Assembly: GCF_009765985.1 (NCBI RefSeq)
Contig: NZ_LMUM01000022.1
Location: 25,918 to 89,917 of the forward strand
Origin: Acidobacterium sp. S8
GTDB lineage: Bacteria > Acidobacteriota > Terriglobia > Terriglobales > Acidobacteriaceae
Direction: 5' to 3'
Length of the DNA: 64,000 bases
Shown here: piece after piece, positions 27,482 to 39,356 of the stretch
How the letters are laid out: every line of letters begins with the position of its first letter
Numbering within the stretch: position 1 is the stretch's first letter
The notes under the pieces: generated by a model
The model's database searches: none
What the model was told of the DNA's origin: nothing
What the model saw: only the letters and a program-made list of their open reading frames with translations
Position numbers and translations under genes: made by a program

Positions 27482-28225
27482 GTGATTGTTCATCAGGCCG
27501 AAGCCGTAGTTCTCCGTACGTGGGCCATCCATGAGGCCGATATGATCGTTTCGCTGTTCACGCGCGATCAGGGGAAGATCAAGGGCGTTGCGAAGTCGGC
27601 GAGCAAGAGCCGCCGCCGCTTTGGCGGTGCGCTGGAGCCGATGACGCATGTGCTGGCCAACTATGCGGAGAAGCCCCGGCAGGAGTTGGTGCGGCTGGAT
27701 TCGTTCGAGATTGTTTCCTCACCGCTGTCGGAGGCAATGGACTACACGCGGGCAGCGGCGCTTGGATTTTATGCCGAGGTGCTGGAGGAAATTTTGCCGG
27801 ACCGCGATCCGCACGATGCTGTCTTTCGGTTGCTGCTGGCGGTGCTGGAGCAGACGCAGACCAGGAATATCTGGATGCCTGTGACTTACTTTGCGCTGTG
27901 GATGACACGGCTGATGGGGTGGATGCCGGATGTTCTGCATTGCACCGCGGATGGCGAGTCGTTTGCCGGGCGTCCGGCGTACTGGCATGGGCATACTGAT
28001 GGTCTGCTCTGCGTCGAACACAAGCGGCTGGGGAGTGCCACGCTTTCGCCGGAGTCGCTGGCGCTGGCGCTTCGCGTTTTTCGGCAACCGATTACTGCTT
28101 TTTCTCAGGAGGAGTGGCCGCGAGGCCGGGCGGCTGATTTGCGGAGATTTGCTCTCCAGGGATTGGAGTGGCATCTGGAGCGAAGACTTACGACTGCGGT
28201 TGCCTTGGCGAAGCTCGGTGGATAG
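27482..28225 (+). CDS. recO: DNA repair protein RecO
   Basis: Single-strand-binding recombination mediator that loads RecA with RecR. Seen: N-terminal OB-fold with VVLRTWAIHEADMIVSLFTRDQGKIKGVAKSASKSRRRFGG and LVRLDSFEIV, then an alpha-helical part. The zinc-finger cysteines of some RecO proteins are not complete. 247 residues, normal length. The start is GTG 27482; no clear ribosome-binding site is seen. Confidence 0.93.
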   Translation: MIVHQAEAVVLRTWAIHEADMIVSLFTRDQGKIKGVAKSASKSRRRFGGALEPMTHVLANYAEKPRQELVRLDSFEIVSSPLSEAMDYTRAAALGFYAEVLEEILPDRDPHDAVFRLLLAVLEQTQTRNIWMPVTYFALWMTRLMGWMPDVLHCTADGESFAGRPAYWHGHTDGLLCVEHKRLGSATLSPESLALALRVFRQPITAFSQEEWPRGRAADLRRFALQGLEWHLERRLTTAVALAKLGG

Positions 28226-28256
28226 ATGCCGTGTGTTCGTGGCATGAGAGTTCTAT

Positions 28257-28453
28257 CCCACCCTTTCGCAAAGCGCGAAAGGATGGGGCACCCCAGGATC
28301 CTTGCGATCCTGTTTTTCTGAAGCTCGGATTATGCTCCCCACCCTTCGGCTTCGCCTCAGAATGGGGCACCCAGGATATCGACTACCCATTGGACTCTTG
28401 CCTTCCCACCTTAGCGCCCAAACCGGGCCGCGAAGATGGGGCACCCAGGTTGG
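28257..28453. repeat. Three copies of dispersed repeat family A (CCCCACCC...GGGGCACCC hairpins)
   Basis: Three units at 28257-28294, 28337-28375 and 28404-28453. Each has a CCCACC arm, a variable inner stem (for example CTTTCGC/GCGAAAG) and an arm ending ATGGGGCACCC. The interval between recO and glyQ (about 320 bases) holds little else. Further copies are at 31749-31792 and 34632-34668. Confidence 0.72.
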
Positions 28454-28546
28454 TTCTCGCAACGATGAGGATGACAGGCATCGGTGGGCTGTCTGAATCA
28501 TTTAGAATCGCAGCAGAAATTAATCCAGTTTTAGAGAGATTTGCGC

Positions 28547-29563
28547 GTGGCAGCAGCCCCCGTTTTTACGAAAAAAGAACCACTTACCTTTCAGCAATTG
28601 CTTTTTCGCTTGCAGAGCTTCTGGGCCGAGCGCGGATGTGTGCTGCAGCAGCCTTATGACGTGGAAGTGGGCGCTGGCACCATGTCGCCGGATACTTTTT
28701 TGCGGGTGTTGGGACCGAAGCCGATCAATATCGCCTACGCACAGCCTTCGCGGCGGCCTGCCGATGGCCGTTATGGCGAGAATCCGAACCGGCTGTTCAA
28801 GCACACCCAGTTTCAGGTGATTCTGAAGCCGCCGCCGTCGAATATTCAGGATGTGTATCTGGAGTCGCTGGCTGCGATCGGGGTAGATCTGCGCGAGCAC
28901 GATATCAAGTTCGAGGAAGACAACTGGGAGTCGCCGACGCTGGGCGCGTGGGGCATTGGCTGGCAAGTGATGCTGGACGGGCTTGAGATCACGCAGTTTA
29001 CCTATTTCCAGCAGTGCGGCGGGATCGATCTCGATCCGATCTCGGGCGAGATTACGTATGGGCTTGAGCGCATTGCGGCGTTTCTGCAGGATGTGGATTC
29101 GATCTACGACATTGTGTGGGCGCGTGATCCTGTGTCCGGGCGTGCGGTGACATACGGCGAGGTGCGCTTCCAGGAAGAGCTGCAGTTCTCGGTCTATAAC
29201 TTTGAGGCGGCGGAGGTCGAGAAGTTATGGGAGCATCTGCGCATGTATGAGGCTGAATGTCAGACGCTGCTGAAGAGCTTCCAGGACCTGAAGAAGCTGG
29301 AGCCTGAACAGAAGGTCCATGATCGCGTGGTGCACGGCAACGGCGAGCCGGAAGTGGAGCGGGATGTTGAGGCCGAGCTGAAGCGCTTTCCGGTGCTGGC
29401 GGCGTATGACCTGTGCCTGAAATGTTCGCACCTGTTTAACCTGCTCGATGCGCGTGGAGCGATTTCTGTGACGGAGCGCGTAGGCGTGATTGCGCGTATT
29501 CGGAACCTTGCCGTTGGAGTGGCCAAAGCCTACGCTGCGCAGCAGGAACTGAAAGCTCTTTAG
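28547..29563 (+). CDS. glyQ: Glycyl-tRNA synthetase alpha subunit
   Basis: Class II aminoacyl-tRNA synthetase catalytic subunit; forms an alpha2beta2 enzyme with GlyS. Seen: [81 protein letters not shown] and the C-terminal [26 protein letters not shown] block. At about 338 residues it is slightly longer than typical (around 300). GTG 28547 fits the GAGAG upstream better than TTG 28541. It is followed by glyS after 97 bases. Confidence 0.95.
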   Translation: MAAAPVFTKKEPLTFQQLLFRLQSFWAERGCVLQQPYDVEVGAGTMSPDTFLRVLGPKPINIAYAQPSRRPADGRYGENPNRLFKHTQFQVILKPPPSNIQDVYLESLAAIGVDLREHDIKFEEDNWESPTLGAWGIGWQVMLDGLEITQFTYFQQCGGIDLDPISGEITYGLERIAAFLQDVDSIYDIVWARDPVSGRAVTYGEVRFQEELQFSVYNFEAAEVEKLWEHLRMYEAECQTLLKSFQDLKKLEPEQKVHDRVVHGNGEPEVERDVEAELKRFPVLAAYDLCLKCSHLFNLLDARGAISVTERVGVIARIRNLAVGVAKAYAAQQELKAL

Positions 29564-29572
29564 TTCTGTGAC

Positions 29573-29625
29573 AAGCCGATAGACTGTAGGTTCATCGGCT
29601 TCGCTCGGAATGACAAACAAAAGCA
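29573..29625. repeat. Dispersed repeat, family B copy
   Basis: Short imperfect palindrome in the glyQ-glyS gap with the core TTCATCGGCTTCGCTCGGAATGAC. Similar to family B units near 27400, 37300 and 41350. Confidence 0.45.
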
Positions 29626-29660
29626 AATTTGCACGAGATCGAGAAAGCAAGAATTAGACG

Positions 29661-31739
29661 ATGCCAGATTTTCTCCTTGAAGTTGGATTGGAAGAGATTC
29701 CCGCGCGCATGATCGCTGCCGCTCAGGCTGAGCTGGCGCGCCGCGTGGAAGAGTTGTTGACTCGTGAGCGTTTGCTCGGTGGGGGTGCCGCGATCAGTTA
29801 TTCCACGCCGCGCCGGCTTGCTGTGCTGGTAGGTGGCGTGGTTACTGCGCAGGCGGATGCCGAGGAACAGCTGACCGGGCCTTCGTGGGGTGTTGCCTTT
29901 AAGAATGGCGAAGTGACTCCGGCGGCGCTGGCTTTTGCGAAGAAGGCTGGCGTGGACGTTGCGGCTTTGCAGAAGGTCACGAATGCCAAGGGCGAATATG
30001 TTTCGGCGACGGTGCTGCGCAAAGGTCGCTCGGCTGCCGCGGTGTTGACGGAGCAGCTTCCGAAGGAGCTGGCTGCGCTTTATTGGCCGAAGAATATGTA
30101 CTGGCGCGCGGGCAAGCCCGAGCGGTTTGTGCGTCCGGTGAAATGGCTGCTGGCGATTCTCGATCACGCCATTGTGCCGGTGGAGTTTGCCGGTGTGCAT
30201 GCGGGCAATCTCAGCTATGGGCATCGCATTCTGCATGGCGATCATGCAGTGACGATAAACAAGCCCGCTGACTATGCTGCGGCGCTGCAATCGGCCAAGG
30301 TGCTGGTCGATGTCGAAGCGCGGCGTCAGCGGATTCGCAAGGCGCTCGATGCAGTGACGCGGACTGTTCCCGGCGCGCGCTGGCGGGAAGATGAGGCGCT
30401 GGTCGATACCGTGACTCATCTCACCGAATGGCCTTCAGTGCTGCTCGGCAACTTCGAGGCGGAGTATCTGACTTTGCCGGAAGAAGTGCTGGTGACGGTG
30501 ATGCGCGATCACCAGAAATACTTTGCGGTGGAGGATGCGGCGGGTAAGCTGGCTCCGCATTTTCTGGCGGTGCTGAATACTGAAGCGGATGAGCAGGGGA
30601 TTGCTGTCATTCGCCATGGCAACGAGCGCGTGCTGCGGGCGCGGTTTAACGATGCTCGCTTCTTCTGGGACTTCGATCAGAAGATTTCGCTTGAAGATCG
30701 TGTCGAGATGCTCAGATCGGTGACCTTCCAGAAAGATCTGGGCAGCTATTACGTGAAGACCGAAGCAAACCTGCGGATCGCCGAGCAGTTGGCTTTGCAG
30801 GTGAAGGAACGTGGCGTTGCCGTCGATGAGCTATCGCTGCTGATAGCGACGAAGCTCGCCAAGACCGATCTGACTGCGGAATTGGTAAAAGAGTTCACCG
30901 AGCTGCAGGGCGTTGTTGGCGGTCTCTATGCTCGTGCTCAGGGACTTGGTGAGACGGTGGCGCAGGCCATCTATTCACAGTACACACCTGCTTCGACAGA
31001 CGATGCGATTCCGGTGACGGTCGAAGGACAGATTTTAGGGATTGCTGATCGCTTCCAGATGATTGCGGCGATGTTTGCGATTGGGCTTGAGCCGACTGGA
31101 TCGAAGGATCCGTTTGCGCTGCGGCGTGCGGCGAATGGCGTGGTGAAGATTCTGGCTGAGTCTGAGCTGCCGCTGACTTTCTCTGATCTGGTGAAGGCTG
31201 CCGATGCTTCTTCGGATAAGCTCGCGGCTTTCTTCCGTGAGCGGGTTGAGTTTTATCTGCGCGACGTGCGCGCGTACCGGTATGACGTGGTGAGTGCGGT
31301 GCTGGCCGCTGGGCATGAGGATGTTCGCGACGCGATGGCCGGGGCAGAGGCGTTGACTGCTGTTCGTGGCTCGGAGGATTTTGCTGCCATCTCGGCTGCT
31401 TTCAAGAGAATGAAAAATATACTGAGGCAGGCTTCCGAGAAAGGTTTGCCAGCAGGGGGCGTGGTAAACGATCAGCTGCTGACCGATCAAGCAGAGCGCG
31501 CCCTTTTCGATCGGGCTAATACGCTTGCGCCTGAGGTCGAGAAGTTGCGAGCTGCGCGTAAATATCAGGAGGCGCTGGAGCAGATTGCCACACTGCGCCC
31601 ACATGTCGATCTTTTCTTCGACAAGGTGATGGTGATGGTGGATGATCCTGCGGTGCGGCAAAATCGGCTGGCTTTGATCACGAAGGTGCTGGTTGGATTC
31701 TCTTCAGTTGCTGATTTTTCGGAGATTGTTACCGGGTAG
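29661..31739 (+). CDS. glyS: Glycyl-tRNA synthetase beta subunit
   Basis: The 692-residue partner of GlyQ, needed for tRNA-Gly binding. Seen: the family start LLEVGLEEIPARMI, KNMYWRAGKPERFVRPVKWLLAIL, YGHRILHG, EVLVTVMRDHQKYFAV, an HD-like region, and the C-terminal DALR-type anticodon-binding part ending in KVMVMVDDPAVRQNRLALI. Normal length, complete. Same strand as glyQ, so one operon. Confidence 0.96.
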   Translation: MPDFLLEVGLEEIPARMIAAAQAELARRVEELLTRERLLGGGAAISYSTPRRLAVLVGGVVTAQADAEEQLTGPSWGVAFKNGEVTPAALAFAKKAGVDVAALQKVTNAKGEYVSATVLRKGRSAAAVLTEQLPKELAALYWPKNMYWRAGKPERFVRPVKWLLAILDHAIVPVEFAGVHAGNLSYGHRILHGDHAVTINKPADYAAALQSAKVLVDVEARRQRIRKALDAVTRTVPGARWREDEALVDTVTHLTEWPSVLLGNFEAEYLTLPEEVLVTVMRDHQKYFAVEDAAGKLAPHFLAVLNTEADEQGIAVIRHGNERVLRARFNDARFFWDFDQKISLEDRVEMLRSVTFQKDLGSYYVKTEANLRIAEQLALQVKERGVAVDELSLLIATKLAKTDLTAELVKEFTELQGVVGGLYARAQGLGETVAQAIYSQYTPASTDDAIPVTVEGQILGIADRFQMIAAMFAIGLEPTGSKDPFALRRAANGVVKILAESELPLTFSDLVKAADASSDKLAAFFRERVEFYLRDVRAYRYDVVSAVLAAGHEDVRDAMAGAEALTAVRGSEDFAAISAAFKRMKNILRQASEKGLPAGGVVNDQLLTDQAERALFDRANTLAPEVEKLRAARKYQEALEQIATLRPHVDLFFDKVMVMVDDPAVRQNRLALITKVLVGFSSVADFSEIVTG

Positions 31740-31748
31740 AGTGCGCGA

Positions 31749-31792
31749 CCCCACCCTTTCGCAAAGAGCGCGAAAGGATGGGGCACCCAGGT
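31749..31792. repeat. Dispersed repeat family A, single copy
   Basis: Near-identical to the unit at 28257-28294: CCCCACCC arm, CTTTCGC/GCGAAAG inner stem and GATGGGGCACCCAGG arm. It lies 10 bases after the glyS stop and could act as its terminator. The rest of the 31740-32008 interval shows no gene. Confidence 0.68.
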
Positions 31793-32008
31793 TTTGCGTG
31801 GTGCTTGTATTGGTCAGGTCTGAATCAGAAGCCGTCATCTTTTCGCAGCGAGGTATCGTTAGTATTCTTCGCTGTGTTCAGGGTGGCGGCTTTTGTGTTT
31901 GCCTGTCAGATGAATGGATCATCGACGCGCTTTGAAAATGCCTGGATCCGGCGTTGCGATGCAACCAATCTGTAACGCGCCCAATACCCTGCTGAATCCT
32001 GTTGTACT

Positions 32009-34450
32009 TTAATCTTCGCGGAGCAGACGTGCGGGATCTACATTCTGTGCGCGGCGTGCGGGGACAAGCGTGGCGATGGTTCCCAGCAGCGTCATGGTGA
32101 GGACGACGCCGAGCAACACGAGCGGGTCTTGTGGCGTTGCCTGGTAGACGATGTGAGCGAGCAAACCGCTGGCCATGATGCCTAGGGCAAGTCCTGCGAT
32201 GGAGCCCCCAAGTAGGAGAAGTACCGGACGGGCGAGGGCGGCGCGCATCAGTTGCAGCGGCTGTGCTCCGAGGGCGACGCGGATGCCAAGCTCTTTCATG
32301 CGCTTGCTTACAGTGTAGGAGGCCATGCCGAAGATTCCGGTGACGGCGAGCATGGCTGCAAGCAGGCCCATGACGCCGAGGGCGGCGGTTGCGGCGCGTG
32401 ACGGGAAGAGAGCGAATTCGAGCGACTGCTGCCACGAATCGATGGTGTAGGGCAGGCTTCCATCGGTGTTATGCATGATGCGTTGCAGGGATGGCGTAAT
32501 TTCGCTGCGAAGACGCTGTGAGCGGGTGACGAAGAAGATATTGCTATGCGTGTCCTGCGCGTAGGGAAAAAACATGGCAGGCCGGGTAGGCTCGACGAGG
32601 CTCTGATATTTGCCGTTTTCAACGACGCCGACGATTTGATAAATGTGTCCGGCGCTGCGCTTGAAGCGCTGACCGATAGCGGACTTATCTCCGAACATCG
32701 CATGGGCGAAGGCGGCATTGACGATGGTGACCGAAGGCGCCTTGTCGTCATCGTGCCATGTGAAGTCACGGCCGGCGAGCAGATGAGTCTGAGCCGCCTG
32801 CAGATATCCAGGAGTAATGGAGTAATAGATGGCATCGGTTACGGCGTTGGACATGCGGTAGTCGGTCGTGTCGGGGCGATAAACATCGGCGTCGCTATTG
32901 CTGACGCCGAGCGGAATGTGATTGATGGCGCCCGTAGCCGTTACTCCTGGAACCTGTGCAGTCTCTTCCAACATTCGCTTCTGAATCATGATCGACTGAT
33001 CGTCGGAGTAGCCGGCGAGTCCTAGATCGGTATCGAGCAGTGTGACACCTTCGGGATTAAATCCGAAGCTGGCATTCAGCGAGCGCATCATGCCGCGCAG
33101 GGCGACGAGCGATGCTGTGACCAGGAGTGTGCAAATGGCAATCTGCACGCCGAGGAGCAGGTCTCGCAGTGTCAAACGGCGAAAAGCGGCGACGGAGGAC
33201 GCCCCAGGCTTCATGGCGTGGGAGGCGTCGATGCTCCATATCTGGCGTGCAGGCAGAAGGCCGAAGAGAACTCCGCTGGCAAGGGAGAGCAGCAGGGCGA
33301 CGGCATAGACGGATGCGTCAGGATTCACGGCGACGCGAAGGGGCATCTGCGCGATGGGCTGCCAGGAGCTGAGCACGCGAAGAAGAAAAGAGGCGATGAC
33401 CATGCCGACGGCTCCGCCGACGAGCGAGACGATGACTGATTCAGTCAGGAGCTGGCGCACCAGGTTCCCACGGCTGGAGCCAATGGCGAGGCGGATTGCG
33501 AGTTCGCGGCTGCGGTCGGCAGCACGGGCGGCGAAGATGCTGGCGAGATTGGCGCAGGCAGCGAGCAGAACGAGAATCGCCATGAGCATGATGCCGATGA
33601 GAAAGCCACGCATGGGTCCGCCCATGATGTCGCCGAGCAGGCCGGGCCGGATGAGATGCGCGTCGAGCTTGTCGTCTTCGGTGTAAGTCTTGGCGAGCTG
33701 AGTGGCGATGGCATTCAGGTTTTGCGTGGCCAGTTGCGGCGTGGCGCCGGACTTCAAGCTGCCGATGGTGTAAATCTGGTGATCGCCACGCTCGGTGAGG
33801 AAGTTATTGCCCTCGAGCTGTTGCTCATTGACCATGGGAACCCAGAAATCTGGCCACATGAAGAGCTCGGTTCCGTGAAAGGAGTCGGGCGCTACGCCAA
33901 TGAGGGTGTAGGGATGCTTATCGAGATCGATGACGCTGCCGATGGCGCGTGGGTCGCTATTGAGGCGGTCGTGCCAGAACCCATAGCTGACGACGACGTA
34001 GGGAGCGGAGTTGGGGCCGTGCTCATCAGATGCATGGAAGAAGCGGCCGAGCGCGGGCCGGATGCCAAGCATATCAAAGTAATTTCCGGTCGCCTCGTAT
34101 CCCCAGATCTCCGCGACGGTGCTCTGTTGTGAGCCACCCGCGGGAATAGTGACGCCTGCGCTGCTGAAGGCATATCCGGCAATACCCTTGAAGGTGGTGT
34201 TTTTGTCGCGGTAATCGACATAGTCGGGGTAGGACTGCGTGTCCCAGCCATGATGATTGCGGGCGACCTGATAAAGATTTTGAGCGTCAGGAACGTTGAG
34301 AGGACGCAGAATAAGGGCGTTGAGCACGCTGAAGACAACCACGTTGGCGCCGACGCCGAGGGCAAGGGTGAGGATCGCGGTGAGAGCGAAGCCGGGGGAC
34401 TTGCGCAATTGGCGGAAAGAAAAGCGGATGTCCTGAAGAGTAGAGTGCAT
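32009..34450 (-). CDS. ADOP-type MacB/FtsX-family ABC transporter permease
   Basis: An 813-residue permease of the acidobacterial duplicated orphan permease type. Seen: the start LQDIRFSFRQLRKSPGFALTAILTLALGVGANVVVFSVLNAL (first membrane helix), a large periplasmic MacB-like domain, three central helices with AILVLLAACANLASIFAARAADRSRELAIRLAIGSSRGN, and a second periplasmic domain plus FtsX helices ending MTLLGTIATLVPARRAQNVDPARLLRED. No ATPase gene is adjacent, as usual for the family. ATG 34450 has GTGAGG six to nine bases upstream and matches the family start; the frame is open to 34624. Confidence 0.92.
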   Translation of the reverse strand: MHSTLQDIRFSFRQLRKSPGFALTAILTLALGVGANVVVFSVLNALILRPLNVPDAQNLYQVARNHHGWDTQSYPDYVDYRDKNTTFKGIAGYAFSSAGVTIPAGGSQQSTVAEIWGYEATGNYFDMLGIRPALGRFFHASDEHGPNSAPYVVVSYGFWHDRLNSDPRAIGSVIDLDKHPYTLIGVAPDSFHGTELFMWPDFWVPMVNEQQLEGNNFLTERGDHQIYTIGSLKSGATPQLATQNLNAIATQLAKTYTEDDKLDAHLIRPGLLGDIMGGPMRGFLIGIMLMAILVLLAACANLASIFAARAADRSRELAIRLAIGSSRGNLVRQLLTESVIVSLVGGAVGMVIASFLLRVLSSWQPIAQMPLRVAVNPDASVYAVALLLSLASGVLFGLLPARQIWSIDASHAMKPGASSVAAFRRLTLRDLLLGVQIAICTLLVTASLVALRGMMRSLNASFGFNPEGVTLLDTDLGLAGYSDDQSIMIQKRMLEETAQVPGVTATGAINHIPLGVSNSDADVYRPDTTDYRMSNAVTDAIYYSITPGYLQAAQTHLLAGRDFTWHDDDKAPSVTIVNAAFAHAMFGDKSAIGQRFKRSAGHIYQIVGVVENGKYQSLVEPTRPAMFFPYAQDTHSNIFFVTRSQRLRSEITPSLQRIMHNTDGSLPYTIDSWQQSLEFALFPSRAATAALGVMGLLAAMLAVTGIFGMASYTVSKRMKELGIRVALGAQPLQLMRAALARPVLLLLGGSIAGLALGIMASGLLAHIVYQATPQDPLVLLGVVLTMTLLGTIATLVPARRAQNVDPARLLRED

Positions 34451-34626
34451 CGGCGACCTCACTGAGGTTTGGATGTGCATTTTGGCGACCAGAAGATGCA
34501 AGTCAAGTTGCTTAGTTTTGTGGGGCTTAGAAGGTCGAATCGTCAGAAAAGTGTTCAGATTGTCCGGAATTGAAATCTTGTGTTCGGAAACGGACGGTTT
34601 TTGAGCCGATGATTTTCCGGGCAATT

Positions 34627-34668
34627 AAAAACCCCACCCTTGGCCTGTGGCCAGGGTGGGGCATCCGG
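34627..34668 (-). terminator. lon terminator formed by a family A repeat
   Basis: A GC-rich hairpin (arms CCCCACCCTTGGCC and GGCCAGGGTGGGG) followed on the reverse strand by TTTTTAATT. It lies just after the lon stop codon. The same CCCCACCC/GGGTGGGGCA core is seen in the intergenic repeats elsewhere in the window. Confidence 0.78.
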
Positions 34669-34674
34669 GTTTGC

Positions 34675-37095
<2,421 letters not shown>

Positions 37096-37265
37096 GTCGT
37101 CCCTTTCGCTTTCGTGGTTCGATCCCTGTTAGATGAACTTTAACTCATCCGGACTCAGGAGGGAACTAAACGGGTGTGCTTTTGGTAACACGATGAAAGA
37201 GGAAGTTCCCCATTATTTTGCTGAAAGACTTTACGGCAGTAGCCTAACCGCCTGAAAAATCAAAA

Positions 37266-37340
37266 GCCGTCATCCTGATGAAGTTCAGCGAAAACCAAAC
37301 ATGGTTGAGGATTCTTCGCTGCGCTCAGAATGACGGCGTT
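37266..37340. terminator. Long imperfect hairpin (repeat family B) between lon and clpX
   Basis: Inverted repeat with arms GCCGTCAT (37266-37273) and ATGACGGC (37330-37337), with a T-run on each strand: TTTTTT after it on the forward strand and TTTTGATTTTT on the reverse. On the reverse strand it ends clpX transcription. Confidence 0.6.
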
Positions 37341-37360
37341 TTTTGGGGCCACTAGTGAAA

Positions 37361-38638
37361 CTAGCCTGCTTTTTCGAGGAGCGTAACCGATAGATCGCGT
37401 TTGCGAACCATTTCTGCCGTGATCTGGAGCTCCTTGATTTTCTTGTTGCCGGGCAGGTGGTACATCAGGTCCAGCATCAACTCTTCGAGGATCATGCGGA
37501 GGCCACGCGCGCCGACTTTGCGGTGCAGCGCTTCCTGCGCGATGGACTTGGCCGCTTCTTCGTCGAAGTTCAGGCGAACGCCTTCGTATTCAAAGAGTTT
37601 CTGATACTGCTTGAGGATCGCGTTGCGCGGCTTGGTGAGAATTTCAACAAGCGCAACTTCATCCAGCTCATCGAGGATGCCGATGACAGGGAGGCGCCCA
37701 ACGAATTCGGGGATGAGACCGAATTTGATGAGATCCTGAGGTTCGGCCTGACGGAGCAGTTCAGCATCACGCTGTGCGCGGACTGAGACGCCCGGTTGCG
37801 ATTCGCTTTCGGTCAGCGCTTTGAAGCCGAGTGCCTTCTTGCCGATGCGACGGCCGATGACGCGTTCGAGTCCGACAAATGCGCCACCGCAGATGAAGAG
37901 GATATTGGTGGTGTCAACAGGAGTGAATTCCTGGTGTGGATGTTTGCGTCCGCCCTGCGGTGGAACATTGGCCACTGTGCCTTCGAGAATTTTGAGCAGC
38001 GCCTGCTGCACGCCTTCACCGGAGACATCGCGAGTGATGGATGGGTTTTCGTCCTTGCGCCCGATCTTATCAATTTCGTCGATGTAAATGATGCCGGTCT
38101 GGGCACGGGCTACGTCGCCGTCGGCTGCCTGCAGGAGTTTGAGGATGATGTTCTCGACGTCTTCGCCGACGTATCCGGCCTCTGTGAGCGTGGTGGCATC
38201 GACGATGGCAAAGGGCACATCGAGCATCTTGGCAAGGGTATGTGCGAGCAGAGTTTTGCCGCTGCCGGTAGGGCCGACGAGAAGAATGTTCGATTTTGCG
38301 AGCTCTACGTCATTCCCGCGCGTCCGGTTCATTTGAATGCGCTTGTAATGGTTGTAGACAGCGACGGCGAGCTTCTTCTTCGTCTGGTCCTGCCCGATGA
38401 CGTATTCGTCAAGGAAGGCACGGACTTCCAGCGGCTTGGGAAGATGAGCGGGCGCGGCACCGGTCTGGGCCTCGCTGCGGTCGTCTTCAAGGATGGAGTT
38501 GCAGACGGCGACGCACTCGTCGCAGATATACGCGCGCGGGTAGTCGCTGGGTGAGGAAATGAGTTTTGCTACGGCGTCCTGCGATTTATGGCAGAACGAG
38601 CAGCGTAGAGCGTCGTCGGATCCCGTGCGCGTTTTCAT
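37361..38638 (-). CDS. clpX: ClpX, AAA+ unfoldase of the ClpXP protease
   Basis: Hexameric ATPase that unfolds tagged proteins and feeds ClpP. Seen: N-terminal zinc-binding domain with C13, C16, C39 and C42 (RCSFC and CDEC), Walker A GPTGSGKT (122-129), Walker [14 protein letters not shown], the RKHPHQEF pore-proximal stretch and [10 protein letters not shown]. Sensor-2 motif [11 protein letters not shown] is near the C-terminus. 425 residues, full length. It follows clpP on the same strand after 24 bases. Confidence 0.97.
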   Translation of the reverse strand: MKTRTGSDDALRCSFCHKSQDAVAKLISSPSDYPRAYICDECVAVCNSILEDDRSEAQTGAAPAHLPKPLEVRAFLDEYVIGQDQTKKKLAVAVYNHYKRIQMNRTRGNDVELAKSNILLVGPTGSGKTLLAHTLAKMLDVPFAIVDATTLTEAGYVGEDVENIILKLLQAADGDVARAQTGIIYIDEIDKIGRKDENPSITRDVSGEGVQQALLKILEGTVANVPPQGGRKHPHQEFTPVDTTNILFICGGAFVGLERVIGRRIGKKALGFKALTESESQPGVSVRAQRDAELLRQAEPQDLIKFGLIPEFVGRLPVIGILDELDEVALVEILTKPRNAILKQYQKLFEYEGVRLNFDEEAAKSIAQEALHRKVGARGLRMILEELMLDLMYHLPGNKKIKELQITAEMVRKRDLSVTLLEKAG

Positions 38639-38662
38639 CTGCTACTCCTTACCAACTGTCGT

Positions 38663-39253
38663 TCACGTGCGAGGCCGATCGATGATTTCATCGATGATGC
38701 CATATTCCTTGGCTTGCTCGGCGTTCATGATGAAATCGCGCTCTACATCGCGTTCGATTCGATCGAGCGGCTGGCCGGTGTGCCTGGCCATAAGTTTATT
38801 CGTTATTTCACGGATGCGGATGATTTCGCGCGCGTGAATGTCGATATCGGTTGCCTGTCCGCTCAATCCACCCATCAGCGGCTGATGGATGAGGATGCGG
38901 GAATTGGGAAGCGCAAACCGCTTACCTTTGGTTCCGGACAAGAGCAGGTGGGCGCCCATGCTGGCAGCCTGGCCAATGCAATACGTCACCACATCATTTT
39001 TGATGAATTGCATGGTGTCGTAGATGGCTAGTCCGGCGGTGATGGAGCCACCCGGGGAGTTGATGTAGAGCTGAATGTCCTTTTCCGGATCTTCTGCGGA
39101 AAGGAAAAGCATTTGCGCGATGACCAGATTGGCAATCATGTCGTCAATCGGGGTGCCGAGAAAGATGATGTTGTCGCGAAGCAGACGCGAATAAATATCG
39201 TAGGCTCGCTCGCCTCGATTCGTCTGCTCAATGACCATGGGTACCAGTGCCAT
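38663..39253 (-). CDS. clpP: ClpP, proteolytic subunit of ClpXP
   Basis: Serine peptidase that forms a tetradecameric chamber. Seen: catalytic S98 in [12 protein letters not shown]123 in [10 protein letters not shown] and the acid D173 in ERDFIM, plus NSPGGSI. From ATG 39253 the protein is 196 residues, the normal size; the frame is open to 39415 but the extra 54 residues are Lys/Pro-rich and unlike the family. The gene sits between clpX (24 bases) and tig (103 bases), same strand. Confidence 0.95.
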   Translation of the reverse strand: MALVPMVIEQTNRGERAYDIYSRLLRDNIIFLGTPIDDMIANLVIAQMLFLSAEDPEKDIQLYINSPGGSITAGLAIYDTMQFIKNDVVTYCIGQAASMGAHLLLSGTKGKRFALPNSRILIHQPLMGGLSGQATDIDIHAREIIRIREITNKLMARHTGQPLDRIERDVERDFIMNAEQAKEYGIIDEIIDRPRT

Positions 39254-39356
39254 GCTTACTCTGCTCTCAATCCCTGGAGCATGCGCTCCATTACGATAGT
39301 GCTGAACCGGGGCCGATGCGTTTCCGTGCTGGCATCGGCCAGAGGGTGAACGTTTC

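Noticed and set aside
28168..28659. Forward ORF between recO and glyQ
   Set aside because: It runs through three hairpin repeats into glyQ in another frame; no coding signal.
31778..31975. Small forward ORF after glyS
   Set aside because: It translates the family A repeat and has no start signal.
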